The translations under genes were made by a program, and so were the position numbers. A model generated the notes under the pieces. It saw only the letters and a list, made by a program, of their open reading frames with translations. It ran no database searches and was not told where the DNA came from. Below, in pieces: positions 10,736-21,834 of a DNA stretch of 64,000 nucleotides (within the stretch, counting starts at the first letter, position 1; each line of letters begins with the position of its first letter). Origin of the DNA: Saccharomycopsis crataegensis (Eukaryota; Ascomycota; Saccharomycetes; Ascoideales; Saccharomycopsidaceae); NCBI RefSeq assembly GCF_037102585.1, contig NW_027043829.1, forward strand, positions 2,914,001-2,978,000, written 5' to 3'.

Positions 10736-12491
10736 ATTTGATTCCCTCTTCTCTAACCATCATATCACTTCTAAGAATGTATATCATTTCTTATGATGTA
10801 AAACTTGACTACAGTATGTCCCTTTTGGCATTTTAGCACTAACAACTTAACGGTTCTTCGGCTTAAAGATTTCCCAACAAAAATAGTTTAAAGGATAGTC
10901 CAAAAGAGCGAGCAATATATGAAGAATCTTTCAAGAGAATTCAAAAATTAGGTTAGGGTCAAATTATGGTGAAGATCGAAAACTCGAGCATAGTCAGTAT
11001 GTGCTTCCGTTAAAACCACTTAATGAGATCATCGATTTGAACAAAGTAAAAAAATAACAATAAACAACAACGTTGTAATCTCGGCTGATTGTGGTCCTAC
11101 GAAGTGAACCTGGCTAAACATACGATGGTAAAAGTCTGACTTCAACAAGTCGCCATCTACTTGACCGAAAATAGCAAGTGGTGGCAACAACAAAAAAAAA
11201 AAGAAAAAAAAAATCGGTTTTTCAACGCCAATCAAACCTTGTTTACGTTCGTCCATGGTGATCTTATTTTGAGAATGAGTCGATGTTACACCAACCAATA
11301 AGCAAAAGCTCGGGAATATTAACTCGATATATATCTGATATCTTTGGCCCCAGCAAAAATTCCGCAAATGGTCCGCATAAAATTTACAGATGTTCCAGGA
11401 AATATTGACCAAAAGAGTGGGTAGGATCTTTGATGAGGCATTTTTGCTGTTGTTTCACTAACAGGGTACGATCGATCCACCATCGACATGACGTACTTTT
11501 TGTGCGTGAAAGAACGACTTAAAATAAATGATACGCCTCTTTTTTTTCTCTCACTTAAGTATGGTTTACAGGCAAAGGAGTCTAAAAATTGAACGCAATG
11601 ATGTCTCTGATTATCTTCAATTCGCCTTGATCTTCGCTTAACACAGCCTTTTGTAGCTTGCCGGAAACCACTCAACCGAGAAGATCGTAGGTTATACTTT
11701 TTGACATGTCATGTCCACTTTCTATTGTTAGACGAGTGTCTGAGATCTGAGAAGAATTCCGCACGCCAGATTTTAATAGTGATCTCATCGCGTTTATTTG
11801 GGTTGTTGCTGCTTGTTTTTTTGCGTATCTTCTCTTCTTATCTTTCTTTCTTTCTTCTTTTTGAGGACTGATCTTGAAATCACAAAATAATAAAAAAATT
11901 AAAATGAAACTGGAAAGAAGTTTATTTCTAAACCCTACTTTTTTATCATTATTTATATAAATGGTGTCTTCTATTGATCGACAAGGTTCTTTTTGAGGTT
12001 TTTCCAGAGTCGAATTTTATTTCATTTTATTTTTTTGTGTTTGCGATTCCCGAACTTTAATCTTTTTTTTTGATAGTGCGGGATCTATTTGTGCGTGCGC
12101 ATCTTATTGTGTGTTTGAGATCTCCAAGTCAGGTTAGTATCGGTAATGGACCACGAAGCGAATGACCTCCACACGACGCTCATTAAATGGGGCTAATTAA
12201 GCGCTGGAATGGATTAAACAATACGGACTATGATAAGGAGACGAGTCTAGTGCTGGGTTCTGTGTCTGTGTCTTCACTTCTCTTCTTTTTTCTCACCGCA
12301 TTTTGCAACATTATGATTAGTATTACTGGATATTTACATTTCTAACCACTATCTGTATTGGTAGTAGGAAGGTCAAAAATATGACTTACAGCTGGTTAAA
12401 CCCCCTAGAAGAAGAAGGAAAAGAAAGTTGCTGATATGTTAAAGAATTATATAGCATCACAAAGAAAGAAAAAATCCCCAAGGTTAAACCA
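10736..12491. other. spacer between the left arm and the septin gene
   Basis: About 1.75 kb without a gene I can support. Two overlapping minus-strand frames (11319-11675, 118 codons; 11029-11412, 127 codons) show no recognisable family and the second includes a poly-phenylalanine run from a poly-A tract. I looked here for mating-type genes (homeodomain or alpha-box) because inverted repeats flank such loci in some yeasts, and saw none. Confidence 0.4.
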
Positions 12492-13460
12492 TTATAGTTT
12501 TTCAGAAACTTCATTATACGAATTCTGTGAAATTAACTTCTCGGTTCTGAATCTCTCATACAATACGTCATGAGTAACATCCTTGAACTCTTCCAAATGA
12601 GACCCAAACAATATGTTCTTCAATCTTCTGAAGTCACAAATTTCCGGGTCTTCAATATCAATTTCTCCCCAAAAATATTTTCGAATGTGGCAAGTTTTCC
12701 CACTCAAATCAACTTTTGTTGCATTGCTACCAATGACTGTGAATGGTAAGATATCGTTCAAATAACTTGAATCATCGTTATCATTAGATTCTTGCTCCTC
12801 GACGCCACCACTATTGTTTTCACCATTTGCAAAGTCGTAAACCTTAATATTATTGTTTTTAATATCTCTCATTATTTTCAACTTATTAACTATAGTTTCG
12901 TGCTTGGTCATAGTATCGGCTTTACCCAACACAGGAACTAAGTTTACCCTTCCACTTAGTGCCTTCATGAGCTCAACATCTAATGGTTTCAAACCATGAG
13001 ACGTAGGATTAATGAAATATAGAGCAGCATGAACTCTTGGGTCTTGAAATCTTGGGTTGCGGCGTATCTTCATTTCTTCTTGAAGCACTTGGGAATACTG
13101 TTGGTCCAAGAAGTCGGTAATTCTGGCGATGGAATTGGAATTATTCACTGATTCACCCAACCCTGATGTGAGGGAAATACTAAGAGAAATAGGGGGGGCA
13201 GGGGGCTCACAAAAGTCAAGGGTGTATTGCTCAAGGCGCATGTAGTCTTTATCATAGATATCTAAATCAAAGGTGGTAGATGAGGGTTGTGGAGTTGTGG
13301 GGATGCCAGGAACGGTGCCATTGTTGATATGGACCCCAGTTTGGTTGCAAAGAGTGTTGATGAAAGTTTTCTTTCCAGAGGAAGACTGGCCACAAACGAG
13401 GATTGAAAACTTGAGAGGTTTGCTGGCGAGCTTGTTGCGTCTCAATTCTTCTGGGGAAAG
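12492..13460 (-). CDS. divergent Cdc11-like septin (5' end incomplete)
   Basis: A septin GTPase-fold protein; septins form filaments at the bud neck and in spores. The frame runs 322 codons from a splice-acceptor-like AATAG at 13461-13465 and has no ATG before the P-loop. Order: LRRNKLASKPLKFSILVCG, P-loop GQSSSGKKTF, RRNPRFQDPRVHAALYFINP, G4 motif GKAD, then the septin unique element (WGEIDIEDPEICDF, HDVLYERFRTEKL). It matches Cdc11 best. The P-loop has Lys where Ser/Thr should bind Mg, and the DTPGF switch II is replaced by DFCEPPAP, so GTP hydrolysis is unlikely. No C-terminal coiled coil is present, unlike Cdc3 and Cdc12. A meiotic (Spr28-type) role is possible. A minimal first exon (ATG at 13519-13517, 56-nt intron with CACTAAC at 13473-13479) would give M-LSPEELRR, but its GTACGA donor is atypical. 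Confidence 0.75.
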   Translation of the reverse strand, partial: LSPEELRRNKLASKPLKFSILVCGQSSSGKKTFINTLCNQTGVHINNGTVPGIPTTPQPSSTTFDLDIYDKDYMRLEQYTLDFCEPPAPPISLSISLTSGLGESVNNSNSIARITDFLDQQYSQVLQEEMKIRRNPRFQDPRVHAALYFINPTSHGLKPLDVELMKALSGRVNLVPVLGKADTMTKHETIVNKLKIMRDIKNNNIKVYDFANGENNSGGVEEQESNDNDDSSYLNDILPFTVIGSNATKVDLSGKTCHIRKYFWGEIDIEDPEICDFRRLKNILFGSHLEEFKDVTHDVLYERFRTEKLISQNSYNEVSEKL

Positions 13461-13519
13461 CTATTAGGTATTGTTAGTGTACAGTTGACAAGATACCATC
13501 TTTCATTTTGTCGTACCAT

Positions 13520-15046
13520 TATCAAAGGCGATATACCGTTAAAGGGGGACTGGATAATTTACAGTGCGTGTATAACAGCTCGCGCTTACTAAACCTGTTT
13601 TTCTTGTTGGTGATGTTTTAGTGTTGGCGGTGTTTGTGGCAGCACACAAAAATGTATGTCGGGAATATCACCTGATCACGTTTCACCCATCTAAGACCGC
13701 CAGGGCTGCGAAAAGGTCGTCCCTGTGTCTTTATGCGGCTACATGCGCAATTCTCCTTGACAAATGCGGTGCAGTGCATATATGCGCAGCAAGAAGAAAA
13801 AAAAAATTGGCCGGAGTCAACTACTCGCAAAGGGCAGCAAACCACGAGCTGCGCAAGCGAGAAATTAGAATTTTCCCACCACACATCATTGTGAATGGAA
13901 TGTGATTGCTATAGATTATTGGCCATTAATTAAGATCATCACTTATTGCTTTGGTATTGGAAAAATGGTACTTACCCACACCACATAAACAATAGTATGT
14001 GATATCCCAGCTCTCATGAACAAAAAGGGGTCAATATTGCCTCACGTCAATTTGAGACATACGGATAAATCAATACAGAAAAAAACCACAAAAAAAAAAA
14101 ACTTGGGACGACAAAACTCAATCTAAGATAGTCAGAGAAAACCACAAAGATCTCCCCTCTAAATGCAATAAACAAAACAACCTCAAGATTTATTAGCTTT
14201 CCGGGTTAGACTGAGTTAAGTTATTATTGTTATTACTGCTTTGGTGATTTTCATGTACAATATAGCGTTAGAGAAGAAGGGCACCACGACGTGCTGCTCT
14301 TTTCTTTATAGTTTATTTTGACTTGTACCCTGGCAATCATCAACAAAGTGTTACTATTATTTTTTTATTATCATCTCCATCTTCATCTTCGCATCACATC
14401 ACACCATATTCCTAATTCTTTTTTTGTTTTGTTGGTACCTTTTTCTTTTTGCTTTTTCCTTGTGCTTTAATTAGTTTATGACAATCCATTCCATTCAGTT
14501 GGTAAAGGTGTTTTTATTGGTGCCATTTCCCCATTTCCAATTTGTTGTCGTCCATTTTTCCTGTATCGTGAATCGGTGAAAGAGCTACTAATATTTTGGG
14601 CCACAGAAGAGATTTATGATCTCACCTTATCGTCTATCTCGCTAAATTTGTTCGATCTTTGTTGCCTGATATATAAATAGGCCCTTGGATCCGCCCTCTC
14701 TTCCGTCTATCCTATTGTAATTTGAATATTACGGGCTTAAATAACAAATAACAAAATTCTATCATTCCTCTATTTCCCCATATTTTGTGCCTTCTTCGCC
14801 CCCCCTCTCTCTTTCTCTGTCTCTCTCTCTGTCTCTGTCTCGCTGAATTACCGCTCCACATATATTTGCATTGTACTATACATCCCTTCCCTCATCATCA
14901 CCATCTTTCATACCATATCCATAATTAGGAACACATACTTGTGTCCTCCTTTATTATTTTTCCTTGTCCATCGATCATCATTTTATTGTCTTGATTGTTT
15001 GTGTTCCATAAAGTCAACTTTCACCATTCACATAACAATAACAAAC
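13520..15046. other. divergent promoter region and long leader of the zinc-cluster gene
   Basis: 1.5 kb between the septin start and the zinc-cluster gene. A TATATAAATAG box at 14670-14680 is about 370 bp before the ATG, and a CT-rich tract (about 14798-14841) follows it. This suggests a long 5' leader. No gene is seen. Confidence 0.4.
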
Positions 15047-16060
15047 ATGTCATCTCAAAGATTGAAACTTCCTTCATTGTCACAACCTCAACCCTTGGCA
15101 GAATCTGGAAATCATTTGCCCCTGCTTGAAGAAATAATTGGTCCAAATTACAACCGATCTTTCCCACAAAAAAACATTAGTGACCTTGCGAAAAACAACA
15201 CAAGAATCTCATCGTCAAGATCATCAATAACCACATCAAATTATTTCCCTTCTTCCCCTAAATCATCACTGCATCAGTCTCAAGATTATTATCACAATTC
15301 TTTCCAACAGTCTCCTCCAGGAAATCTTTATAAAGATCCGTTTTGTTCCCGCTCTCGTGCCATTTCTCACGATGGCTTGTCGTCCACCGCCCCACTTTCT
15401 CCATATAACTATCACGTCTCTTTGCCTTCGCTTGTATCTTCATTGCATCATCAAAGCCCTTTCCCTCATAGAAGTAGCATCAGCGGCATGATTACGACTC
15501 AACACACATCGCCTCCATTTAGTGCTGGTTCAAGCTCCTCTATTTCTCTGACATTAACTGGACCTCCGGCGCTGGCGCCTTCGTCTTCTTCGTCTTCTTC
15601 GTCTTCTTCCTTCTCCTCCTCGTCCTCTGCAGTCACCTCTTCTTCCGGGGCATCGCTACAAAATGGTTTTGATAGTGTCCACTCATCTCCCGGAGGAGCT
15701 GCTTGTTTCCCATCTCAACCTTTCTCTCAACCCAACGCCTATCATTCATCAATGACCATGCAATTGCCTCCGGCATCATTTCATAACGGCGGAGGATTGG
15801 TGTCAGGGCATCATTTTCAGGGCGGCCAAATGCCCATCAGCATAGAGTATTCTGATCCTTCGAAAAGGAAGGAAATTAAACGGCGTACGAGAACTGGATG
15901 CTTGACTTGTCGCAAACGAAGAATCAAATGTGATGAGCGGAAACCATTTTGTATGAATTGCGAGAAATCAAAGAAAGAATGTATGGGCTATGAAAAGCCT
16001 AAGGCTGCCAATGATGGCTCGAAAAATAAAGCTAGAAATAAACAAGCTTCAAAAGTTTGA
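15047..16060 (+). CDS. Zn2Cys6 transcription factor with C-terminal zinc cluster
   Basis: A 337-residue nuclear DNA-binding protein. The first 280 residues are rich in Ser, Pro, His and Gln and look disordered, with a pure serine run near residues 182-205. The zinc cluster is at the C-terminus, about residues 286-313: [20 protein letters not shown] followed by [13 protein letters not shown], giving C-x2-C-x6-C-x6-C-x2-C-x6-C. A basic tail follows. No fungal-specific transcription factor domain is present, so it is a small regulator unlike Gal4-type proteins; a C-terminal cluster is also known in Ume6. I chose the ATG at 15047 because the frame upstream has only non-ATG starts. Targets are unknown. 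CTG codons in its serine-rich part would fit Ser decoding. Confidence 0.8.
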   Translation: MSSQRLKLPSLSQPQPLAESGNHLPLLEEIIGPNYNRSFPQKNISDLAKNNTRISSSRSSITTSNYFPSSPKSSLHQSQDYYHNSFQQSPPGNLYKDPFCSRSRAISHDGLSSTAPLSPYNYHVSLPSLVSSLHHQSPFPHRSSISGMITTQHTSPPFSAGSSSSISLTLTGPPALAPSSSSSSSSSSFSSSSSAVTSSSGASLQNGFDSVHSSPGGAACFPSQPFSQPNAYHSSMTMQLPPASFHNGGGLVSGHHFQGGQMPISIEYSDPSKRKEIKRRTRTGCLTCRKRRIKCDERKPFCMNCEKSKKECMGYEKPKAANDGSKNKARNKQASKV

Positions 16061-17565
16061 AACAAAAAGGAAAAAAAGTTTGCATGGATTACGGTTATTT
16101 GTCACTATTTATTTATCATACTGTTTTTTACTTTCCATTACTGGTTTTGGGATTTGGTTGTTTCTTTTTTTATTATTATTTTGCTTATGCTAACTTGAAA
16201 TATAGAGGCGATATTCCTTTGGGGAAAAAAAATCATACACTTTGGAATCTACATTTTTATTGTCACTCACCACGAATTACACAAGCGAAGCCCCCTCTGG
16301 CTATACAAATTACACTTATCATGACCCTCGCGTGGTTTGCCTGTGTGCTTTTCCTCTAGTTCAGCTTAGTTGATTCCAGTTTGACATTCTATCACCAATT
16401 TTTTTTTTCTCATTCGCAATTACTTGAAGATGCGGTTTTCTATCAAAATGTTTCGACAACGTTTATCTTTTTCGTTTATCCTACTTTCATAATCCTTGGC
16501 TTTAAAATCTCTGTTTTTGTTTCTTGAACTTTTTGCTTTATCTTTCGGCTTTGTTTTTCATGGTTCCTCAGCATAATTTACCTATCTTGTTTAATTGTCT
16601 TTTTTCTGATTCTCTTTCCTTCTTTTTAACATTGATCTTATGTCAAATCATTCCCTTTATATTTTTTTTACATCATTTAAACTTCTAGCATATAGTGATT
16701 TCATTTAATTCATTAACAAGCACTTTGTCCCAATCTTTTTTTTTGTTTTTGGTAAGCAATTTACAAAGGTATGGCTTCCAAGTTTGCCGCCTCCTTCCAC
16801 AACCAATTACCAGAAGCTTTGTTTCACAGCTTGATTATAATGTTAATAAGATTACTTGTTTCTTCTTTCCCCCGCTCTTTTGCTCGTAATCACCTCTTCA
16901 TCTGGTACGAAAAACACATCATCGATACTAGTCGATTTTTAAGTGTAAGTTTACTTCATAAACACCGCAGCTGAAGCAATCTCCTACTGGTTAGTGGCTA
17001 CTCCAAAGGCATTTCTTTTGGTCATTACCCTTTTACTTAGGCGATCAACGTACCCATCAGTTGCTGAAGAGATAATTTTCAAATCTATAGTTACTTTTTA
17101 GTAGTAAATGTCTTTTTATACTGCTACACAATAATGCCAATCCTGAATCTGAGCGGGGGCTCTCTCATCGCTTCAAAAACATCATCATGTGAATATAAAT
17201 AAATCCCGTTGCAATGCTACAAAGAAAAGGCCGGGGGACGGCTCTTCCATAACTATGGATATTTCCGGTGGTTAGTGCCAATAAAAAATTAAATCGCTGT
17301 ATTCTTTAGGAAATGAGCCATTAATAATAATCTATATGTAATAAGAAAACATATAGAAGAAGAATCATGAGGTCAGCTTGAGTAGCATGGAGAGCCAATA
17401 ATAATAGGGTAACACCAAAGACACCGGAGTGGGAATGAGATGAGGGAGATCTTTAAGCAGTATACTTATATATGCGCAAACTGGCGTAGGAGGTTGCTCT
17501 CTGGAAAACTTTTAGCAGTATTTTACACGATAAATTCGCTTGTCCCTCCTTTAGATACTAATAGT
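16061..17565. other. intergenic region, T-rich, no gene seen
   Basis: 1.5 kb between the zinc-cluster gene and the reductase gene. The first part is T-rich 3' flank. The end (17150-17560) is the reductase promoter, with CG-rich words (GAGCGGGGGC near 17150, GGCCGGGGGAC near 17230) and TATATATG near 17467. Short frames here have no coding look. Confidence 0.4.
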
Positions 17566-18696
17566 ATGACTTCAGCAATCCCAAAGGTCCATAAGGCTGC
17601 CGTCTTCAGTGGATCAGACGTCGATGGTAAGATCTGTGAAATAATTGAAACCAAAACGTTGCAGCCACTGCGCAACATGCTTCTTGTTAAGATCAATTCC
17701 ATTGCTTTGAATCCAATTGACTGGAAACGTAACAACGTATGGGGCGGGAAAGGCAACATCATTGGGACCGATGCCTCAGGTGAAGTAGTTGCCGTCGGTG
17801 ACGGTGTCACAGGCTTTAAACCAGGTGATTCGGTTTCTTCTTTTGCTCATGGTGGCTATAAAGAAGACCCTACTCGTGGTGTATTTCAAGAATACGCAAT
17901 TGTCGATCCTTGTTTGACTATTAAATACCATGAAAAGTTGATCAATTCCGACTCGTTAAATGGGCCAGCCAAAATTACAACTTATGAAGGTGCAGCGTCC
18001 ATCAATTTAGCGTTAGTCACTGTTGGTCTCTCTATGTATAACTCTTTCAATGCCTCCTATGACAAGAGTAATCAAGCTGGAAAATACCTTTTGGTATGGG
18101 GTGGGGCCACTACTACTGGATTTATTGCAATTCAGGTCGCCAGAAAAATATTTGGCTTGAGAGTTTTGGCAGTTGCATCAAAGAAACATCATGAAGTATT
18201 ACAGTCAGTTGGTGCAGAAGCCTGCTTTGATTATCATGATGAGGACGTGATCGCGAAAATTGTTGCTCATGGTGGTGACAATATTGTGTACGGTTACGAT
18301 ACGGTTTCTTCCGATGAGACTTTAAATTCAACTTACAAGTGCTTATCCACCAAGAAACCGGCTATTTGTGAGAATCTTTTAAACAAAGATGAGTCGAACA
18401 TTCTTGAAGAAAATAGAAGAGAAAATGTGACGGTTACGCATACGTTATCCTTCTTAGCAGGGGGTGAGACTTTACATCTTGGAGGTATTACGATCAAACC
18501 ACCCCCAGATCTTGCTGAGAAGCATCTTGAGTACTGGAACATTATTCAAAAATATATTGTTGATGGTACTATCAAACATGCTCCATTGAAGGTCTTACCC
18601 AATGGACTCAATTCTGTCGATGTGGGATTATCGCTATTGAGAAATAACAAGGTGAGTTTGGAAAAACTCATTGCTAGAGTTGCCGACACAAAATGA
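17566..18696 (+). CDS. MDR-family NAD(P)H reductase, YNL134C/ToxD-like
   Basis: A 376-residue medium-chain dehydrogenase/reductase of the trans-enoyl reductase-like group, probably a cytosolic aldehyde or enone reductase using NAD(P)H. The GroES-like half shows IALNPIDWKRNN, the NPxDW signature of this group, then GTDASGEVVAVG and the GFKPGDSV turn. The Rossmann half has VWGGATTTGFIAIQVAR in place of the usual GxGxxG. The Cys/His zinc ligands of classic alcohol dehydrogenases are missing, as expected. An in-frame ATG at 17440 would add 42 residues unlike the family, so I chose 17566. It faces the GRE2-like gene tail to tail. Both could serve carbonyl detoxification. The exact substrate is unknown. 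Confidence 0.82.
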   Translation: MTSAIPKVHKAAVFSGSDVDGKICEIIETKTLQPLRNMLLVKINSIALNPIDWKRNNVWGGKGNIIGTDASGEVVAVGDGVTGFKPGDSVSSFAHGGYKEDPTRGVFQEYAIVDPCLTIKYHEKLINSDSLNGPAKITTYEGAASINLALVTVGLSMYNSFNASYDKSNQAGKYLLVWGGATTTGFIAIQVARKIFGLRVLAVASKKHHEVLQSVGAEACFDYHDEDVIAKIVAHGGDNIVYGYDTVSSDETLNSTYKCLSTKKPAICENLLNKDESNILEENRRENVTVTHTLSFLAGGETLHLGGITIKPPPDLAEKHLEYWNIIQKYIVDGTIKHAPLKVLPNGLNSVDVGLSLLRNNKVSLEKLIARVADTK

Positions 18697-19200
18697 TTTT
18701 TTGGTTTAAATGTTTATAATTGATGATATTTGTGCTCTCCGTATATGTTAATATCATGACTGTAATTGATTTATGGCTCCTATAGTAGGATTATGATAAT
18801 GACGGATGATATAACTGTTTATTAATTTCTGATGGTTGAGTCACCATATCATCCAGTTTTCATTCTCATTCTCATTCTGTCAAGGATTATTCAATTATAT
18901 AGCATTAAAAAAAAGTAAATTGCATTAAAAATAATTCAATTACCTATTAATGCGAAAGTGAATATGTTTACAAGTGAAGTAGACACAATTTGGTAAAATA
19001 TATTGTTTACTTCCATGTATATAAATATACCAGAGATAAGCTCAAGTCTTCTGGTATACTATGAATTGTAATAGAATTCCTTGAACTTACTTAGAGCTTT
19101 TTCTTTATTATTACTACTTCTTTTATTCCAGAAAAAGTTGATATAGTCTGCACCTCCTAAAAAAAACAACGTATAAAAGCCATTTCATTTCCCAAAGTCA
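18697..19200. other. convergent 3' flanks, no gene
   Basis: About 500 AT-rich bases between the stop codons of two convergent reductase genes. It should hold both polyadenylation regions; nothing else is seen. Confidence 0.5.
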
Positions 19201-20205
19201 TTATTTATTAGTCAAAATTTGTTTGATTGAGTCTGTAATAGTTTGCTCCAAATTCCTAAGCTCAAATCCAAGGATTTCTTTAGTTTTTTTATTGTCAAGG
19301 ACTGCAAAAGTTGCTTCTTTACCAGAACCTGGGACACCCTTTGGCAAATTAGCAGCATATTCCGGGAATTTCTCGTGTAAAATATCTAATATATCCTGAC
19401 AAGTGAATCTACCAGCTGAAAGTAGCAATCTTTGCAGAATTGCTTCTTTCTTTTCGAAGGCAATTATATGTGCTGCTGCGACATCTCTAACATCGATATA
19501 GCCACCTTCGATATTAGGAACGTTATCATCTGGCTTTAATTGAACAATGCTATTGATAATTTCTGCAGAAGTATTCAAAGTACCCTTGGCGTTTTCATCA
19601 AAGGCTTGAGGTCCAAAAACGAATACTGGGTTTATAACTGAGACGTCAAATGATGGATTTTCAGTCTTCACAAACTCCCAAACGGCCTGTTCCGCAAAAG
19701 TCTTAGACCCAATATACCCGAATAAAGGGTTGGTAAGCGCCACTTCTTTAGTGATGGCATTCCATGAGTTTTCATTAACAGTAATTGTAGCATCAGTATC
19801 GTCCTTAGGGAACATTGCAGCATAAGATGAAGTAACAACAACTCTTTTCACTTGAGGGCCATACTGCTTGATAGTTTTAAGGGCGTTTTTAGTACCATAA
19901 ATGGCAGGAATTATCAATTGTTTTTCAATATCTGTCGCATTGAAATGGAATGGAGACGCAGTGTGTAAAAAGATAGTAGCTTCAGGATGCTTCTTCAAAG
20001 CTTCATCAAAAGCACCTTCCTCTTCGATGGCCTTAACAATTTCATAAGAGAACTTATCGGAATTCAAAGATGTCTTTAATTTCTCACCTTTCTCAGTAGA
20101 TCTCACCGTTCCAACAACGATATATCCTTTAGCAAGCAATTGCTTCACAATGTGTTGCGCGATGTATCCCGTAACCCCAGAAACAAACACAGTAGTTTCA
20201 GACAT
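19201..20205 (-). CDS. GRE2: GRE2-like NADPH-dependent carbonyl/methylglyoxal reductase
   Basis: A 334-residue extended short-chain dehydrogenase, closest to S. cerevisiae Gre2 (342 aa), which reduces methylglyoxal, isovaleraldehyde and other carbonyls with NADPH in the cytosol. The nucleotide-binding motif GVTGYIAQHI is at residues 10-19, Arg35 follows beta-2 and fits NADPH preference, and the catalytic set is Ser126/127, Tyr164 and Lys168 (YIGSK). The C-terminal substrate domain includes GRFTCQDILDIL. CTG at 19437-19435 (residue 257) stands where related reductases have Gly. Yeasts often have several GRE2-like paralogues, so the symbol marks the family rather than strict orthology. Confidence 0.85.
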   Translation of the reverse strand: MSETTVFVSGVTGYIAQHIVKQLLAKGYIVVGTVRSTEKGEKLKTSLNSDKFSYEIVKAIEEEGAFDEALKKHPEATIFLHTASPFHFNATDIEKQLIIPAIYGTKNALKTIKQYGPQVKRVVVTSSYAAMFPKDDTDATITVNENSWNAITKEVALTNPLFGYIGSKTFAEQAVWEFVKTENPSFDVSVINPVFVFGPQAFDENAKGTLNTSAEIINSIVQLKPDDNVPNIEGGYIDVRDVAAAHIIAFEKKEAILQRLLLSAGRFTCQDILDILHEKFPEYAANLPKGVPGSGKEATFAVLDNKKTKEILGFELRNLEQTITDSIKQILTNK

Positions 20206-20829
20206 TATTCAATATGGCAATAATTTGGGTAAAATAAAAACAAATGATTTCTAAAAAGTGACAAGAAAAGTAATTGTATTGGGTGTTTCATGGTGTATAG
20301 CAAACTTGGGAGTTTAGCAATCAGTCAGAGCAACTATATCTGAACAACAATAGACGGGTGGTTACCCCATTTTATGTCGGCAAAGGTCTATTTGAGGCCG
20401 ACTTTGTAAAAACTTTTATGATTATGGTTTTCGCTAATAATACATATCTAATATCCTAAGACAACAATACTCAATTGCGGCCACCCCAGAGACGCCCCAG
20501 CATGCATGTGAGAGGGTAATTTGTTGAAAGTTGATATTATTGTTAGTTTATAGCTACTATGATTGGCTGCAGATATTATAATTAGTTATGGGGTTAATAA
20601 TTGGTTATATTCACAAATTGACGAACCAAAGAATCAGTTAGCCTATTTTCCTCTATATCGTTGTAGTTCCAGACTGAGCTTGAATAGTTTCGTCCCATTT
20701 GACTCTGTCTATAGAAATCTACGATATGTTTTCAACTTCTTCACATTTTGCGCATACCTGTTCAAAGCTAGAATTTGTTGACTGAAGCATTGAAGAAAAG
20801 AAGTCGCCAAACCATCCAATTTCTCAAAA
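20206..20829. other. promoter of the GRE2-like gene up to the right arm
   Basis: 624 bases with the upstream region of the reductase. A C-rich patch with three CCCC words (about 20363-20500) could bind stress-type C2H2 factors, but no exact CCCCT stress element is present. The right arm begins at 20830. Confidence 0.35.
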
Positions 20830-21834
20830 ATATGGAGAATTATCTAATCCCCTGGAAACCACTCTACTTGAAGAAAGGGCCTTATCACTCTCAAGTGGAA
20901 CAGGTTATCAGAACCAAAGCTGACCGAGAAAAACTTAGTATGAGCATGCTCCCAAATATTCCTCTCTGGTCATGGTGTACTGCTCCATATGTATTTAGTG
21001 TTACGATTGTATGCAAACCGATGCTGTCCGGCAACGCGATGATTCATGGTGATGTGTTATCAATAATACATCTATGACTCTTCACAACCTTTACCAGTCA
21101 ATTACCAACATATAGCGAAATTTGAAGTCTATAAATCTACCGAAAGCTTCAATTTTTCCAAGCGTAATGTTGTTTACACTCCACGGAGTTTTGTTTTGTG
21201 TCAAACAGAAAATGAGTGTGTGGGTTTATTTGTTTGTGTTCAAGGGTTCTGCAATGGTTAAGCTCCACTTGCGCGGAATCTGTTCAACATTCTTTGTGCA
21301 CAAATACCAAAATAAAAAATAAGTCCAACAACAGGACATAAAAAAACATAACGGACAACTCTTATATATAGTATGCTACTTTTGATTCATAGAAAAATGA
21401 TTATATATTGAACTATTGTATATAGTTGTCAGCGAAAATATCAGTTGTTCAATGTTTTGTTTACACTAGCGAGCAATTTTTTTTTTTGTCAGCCTGCAGC
21501 AATATTCTTGTTTTTGTGGCACACCTGTAGATGATGGGTAAAATCCATCCAGCAAAAATAAACATCGTCTCCAAACATCATCTGAAATTTGTATTCACTT
21601 AAACTACCAAACCCAAACTACCAAACCCAAACTACTACAATTCCCAGCAAACCCACAGCTCATAAACCCAATATTTTGAGCTATTACATTAAATCAAAAC
21701 TTTATCACTTTTAGTAAGTTGTTATTAGTTAACTGAATCAGTGTCAATATTGTTTAGTTTCTTTGGAACTCCAGTTTTCAAAAAAACCCATAACAGCAGA
21801 ATAAACGGCAAGCTAACCACAACACTAGAAAACA
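20830..21834. other. upstream region of the right arm gene
   Basis: Mirror of 9725-10735: a 56-codon open stretch at the arm edge, the TACCAAACCCAAAC tandem repeat near 21601-21640, and AT-rich promoter DNA. It lacks 5 bp present in the left arm near 21003, which shifts the frame of the open stretch; this argues against coding. Confidence 0.45.

Noticed and set aside
10736-20829. Flip-flop mating-type locus
   Set aside because: The inverted-repeat layout fits methylotrophic-yeast MAT loci, but I saw no homeodomain, alpha-box or other mating-type gene in or next to the arms.
20206-20829. Stress-response element upstream of the GRE2-like gene
   Set aside because: C-rich words are present but none is an exact CCCCT or its complement; not enough to call a site.
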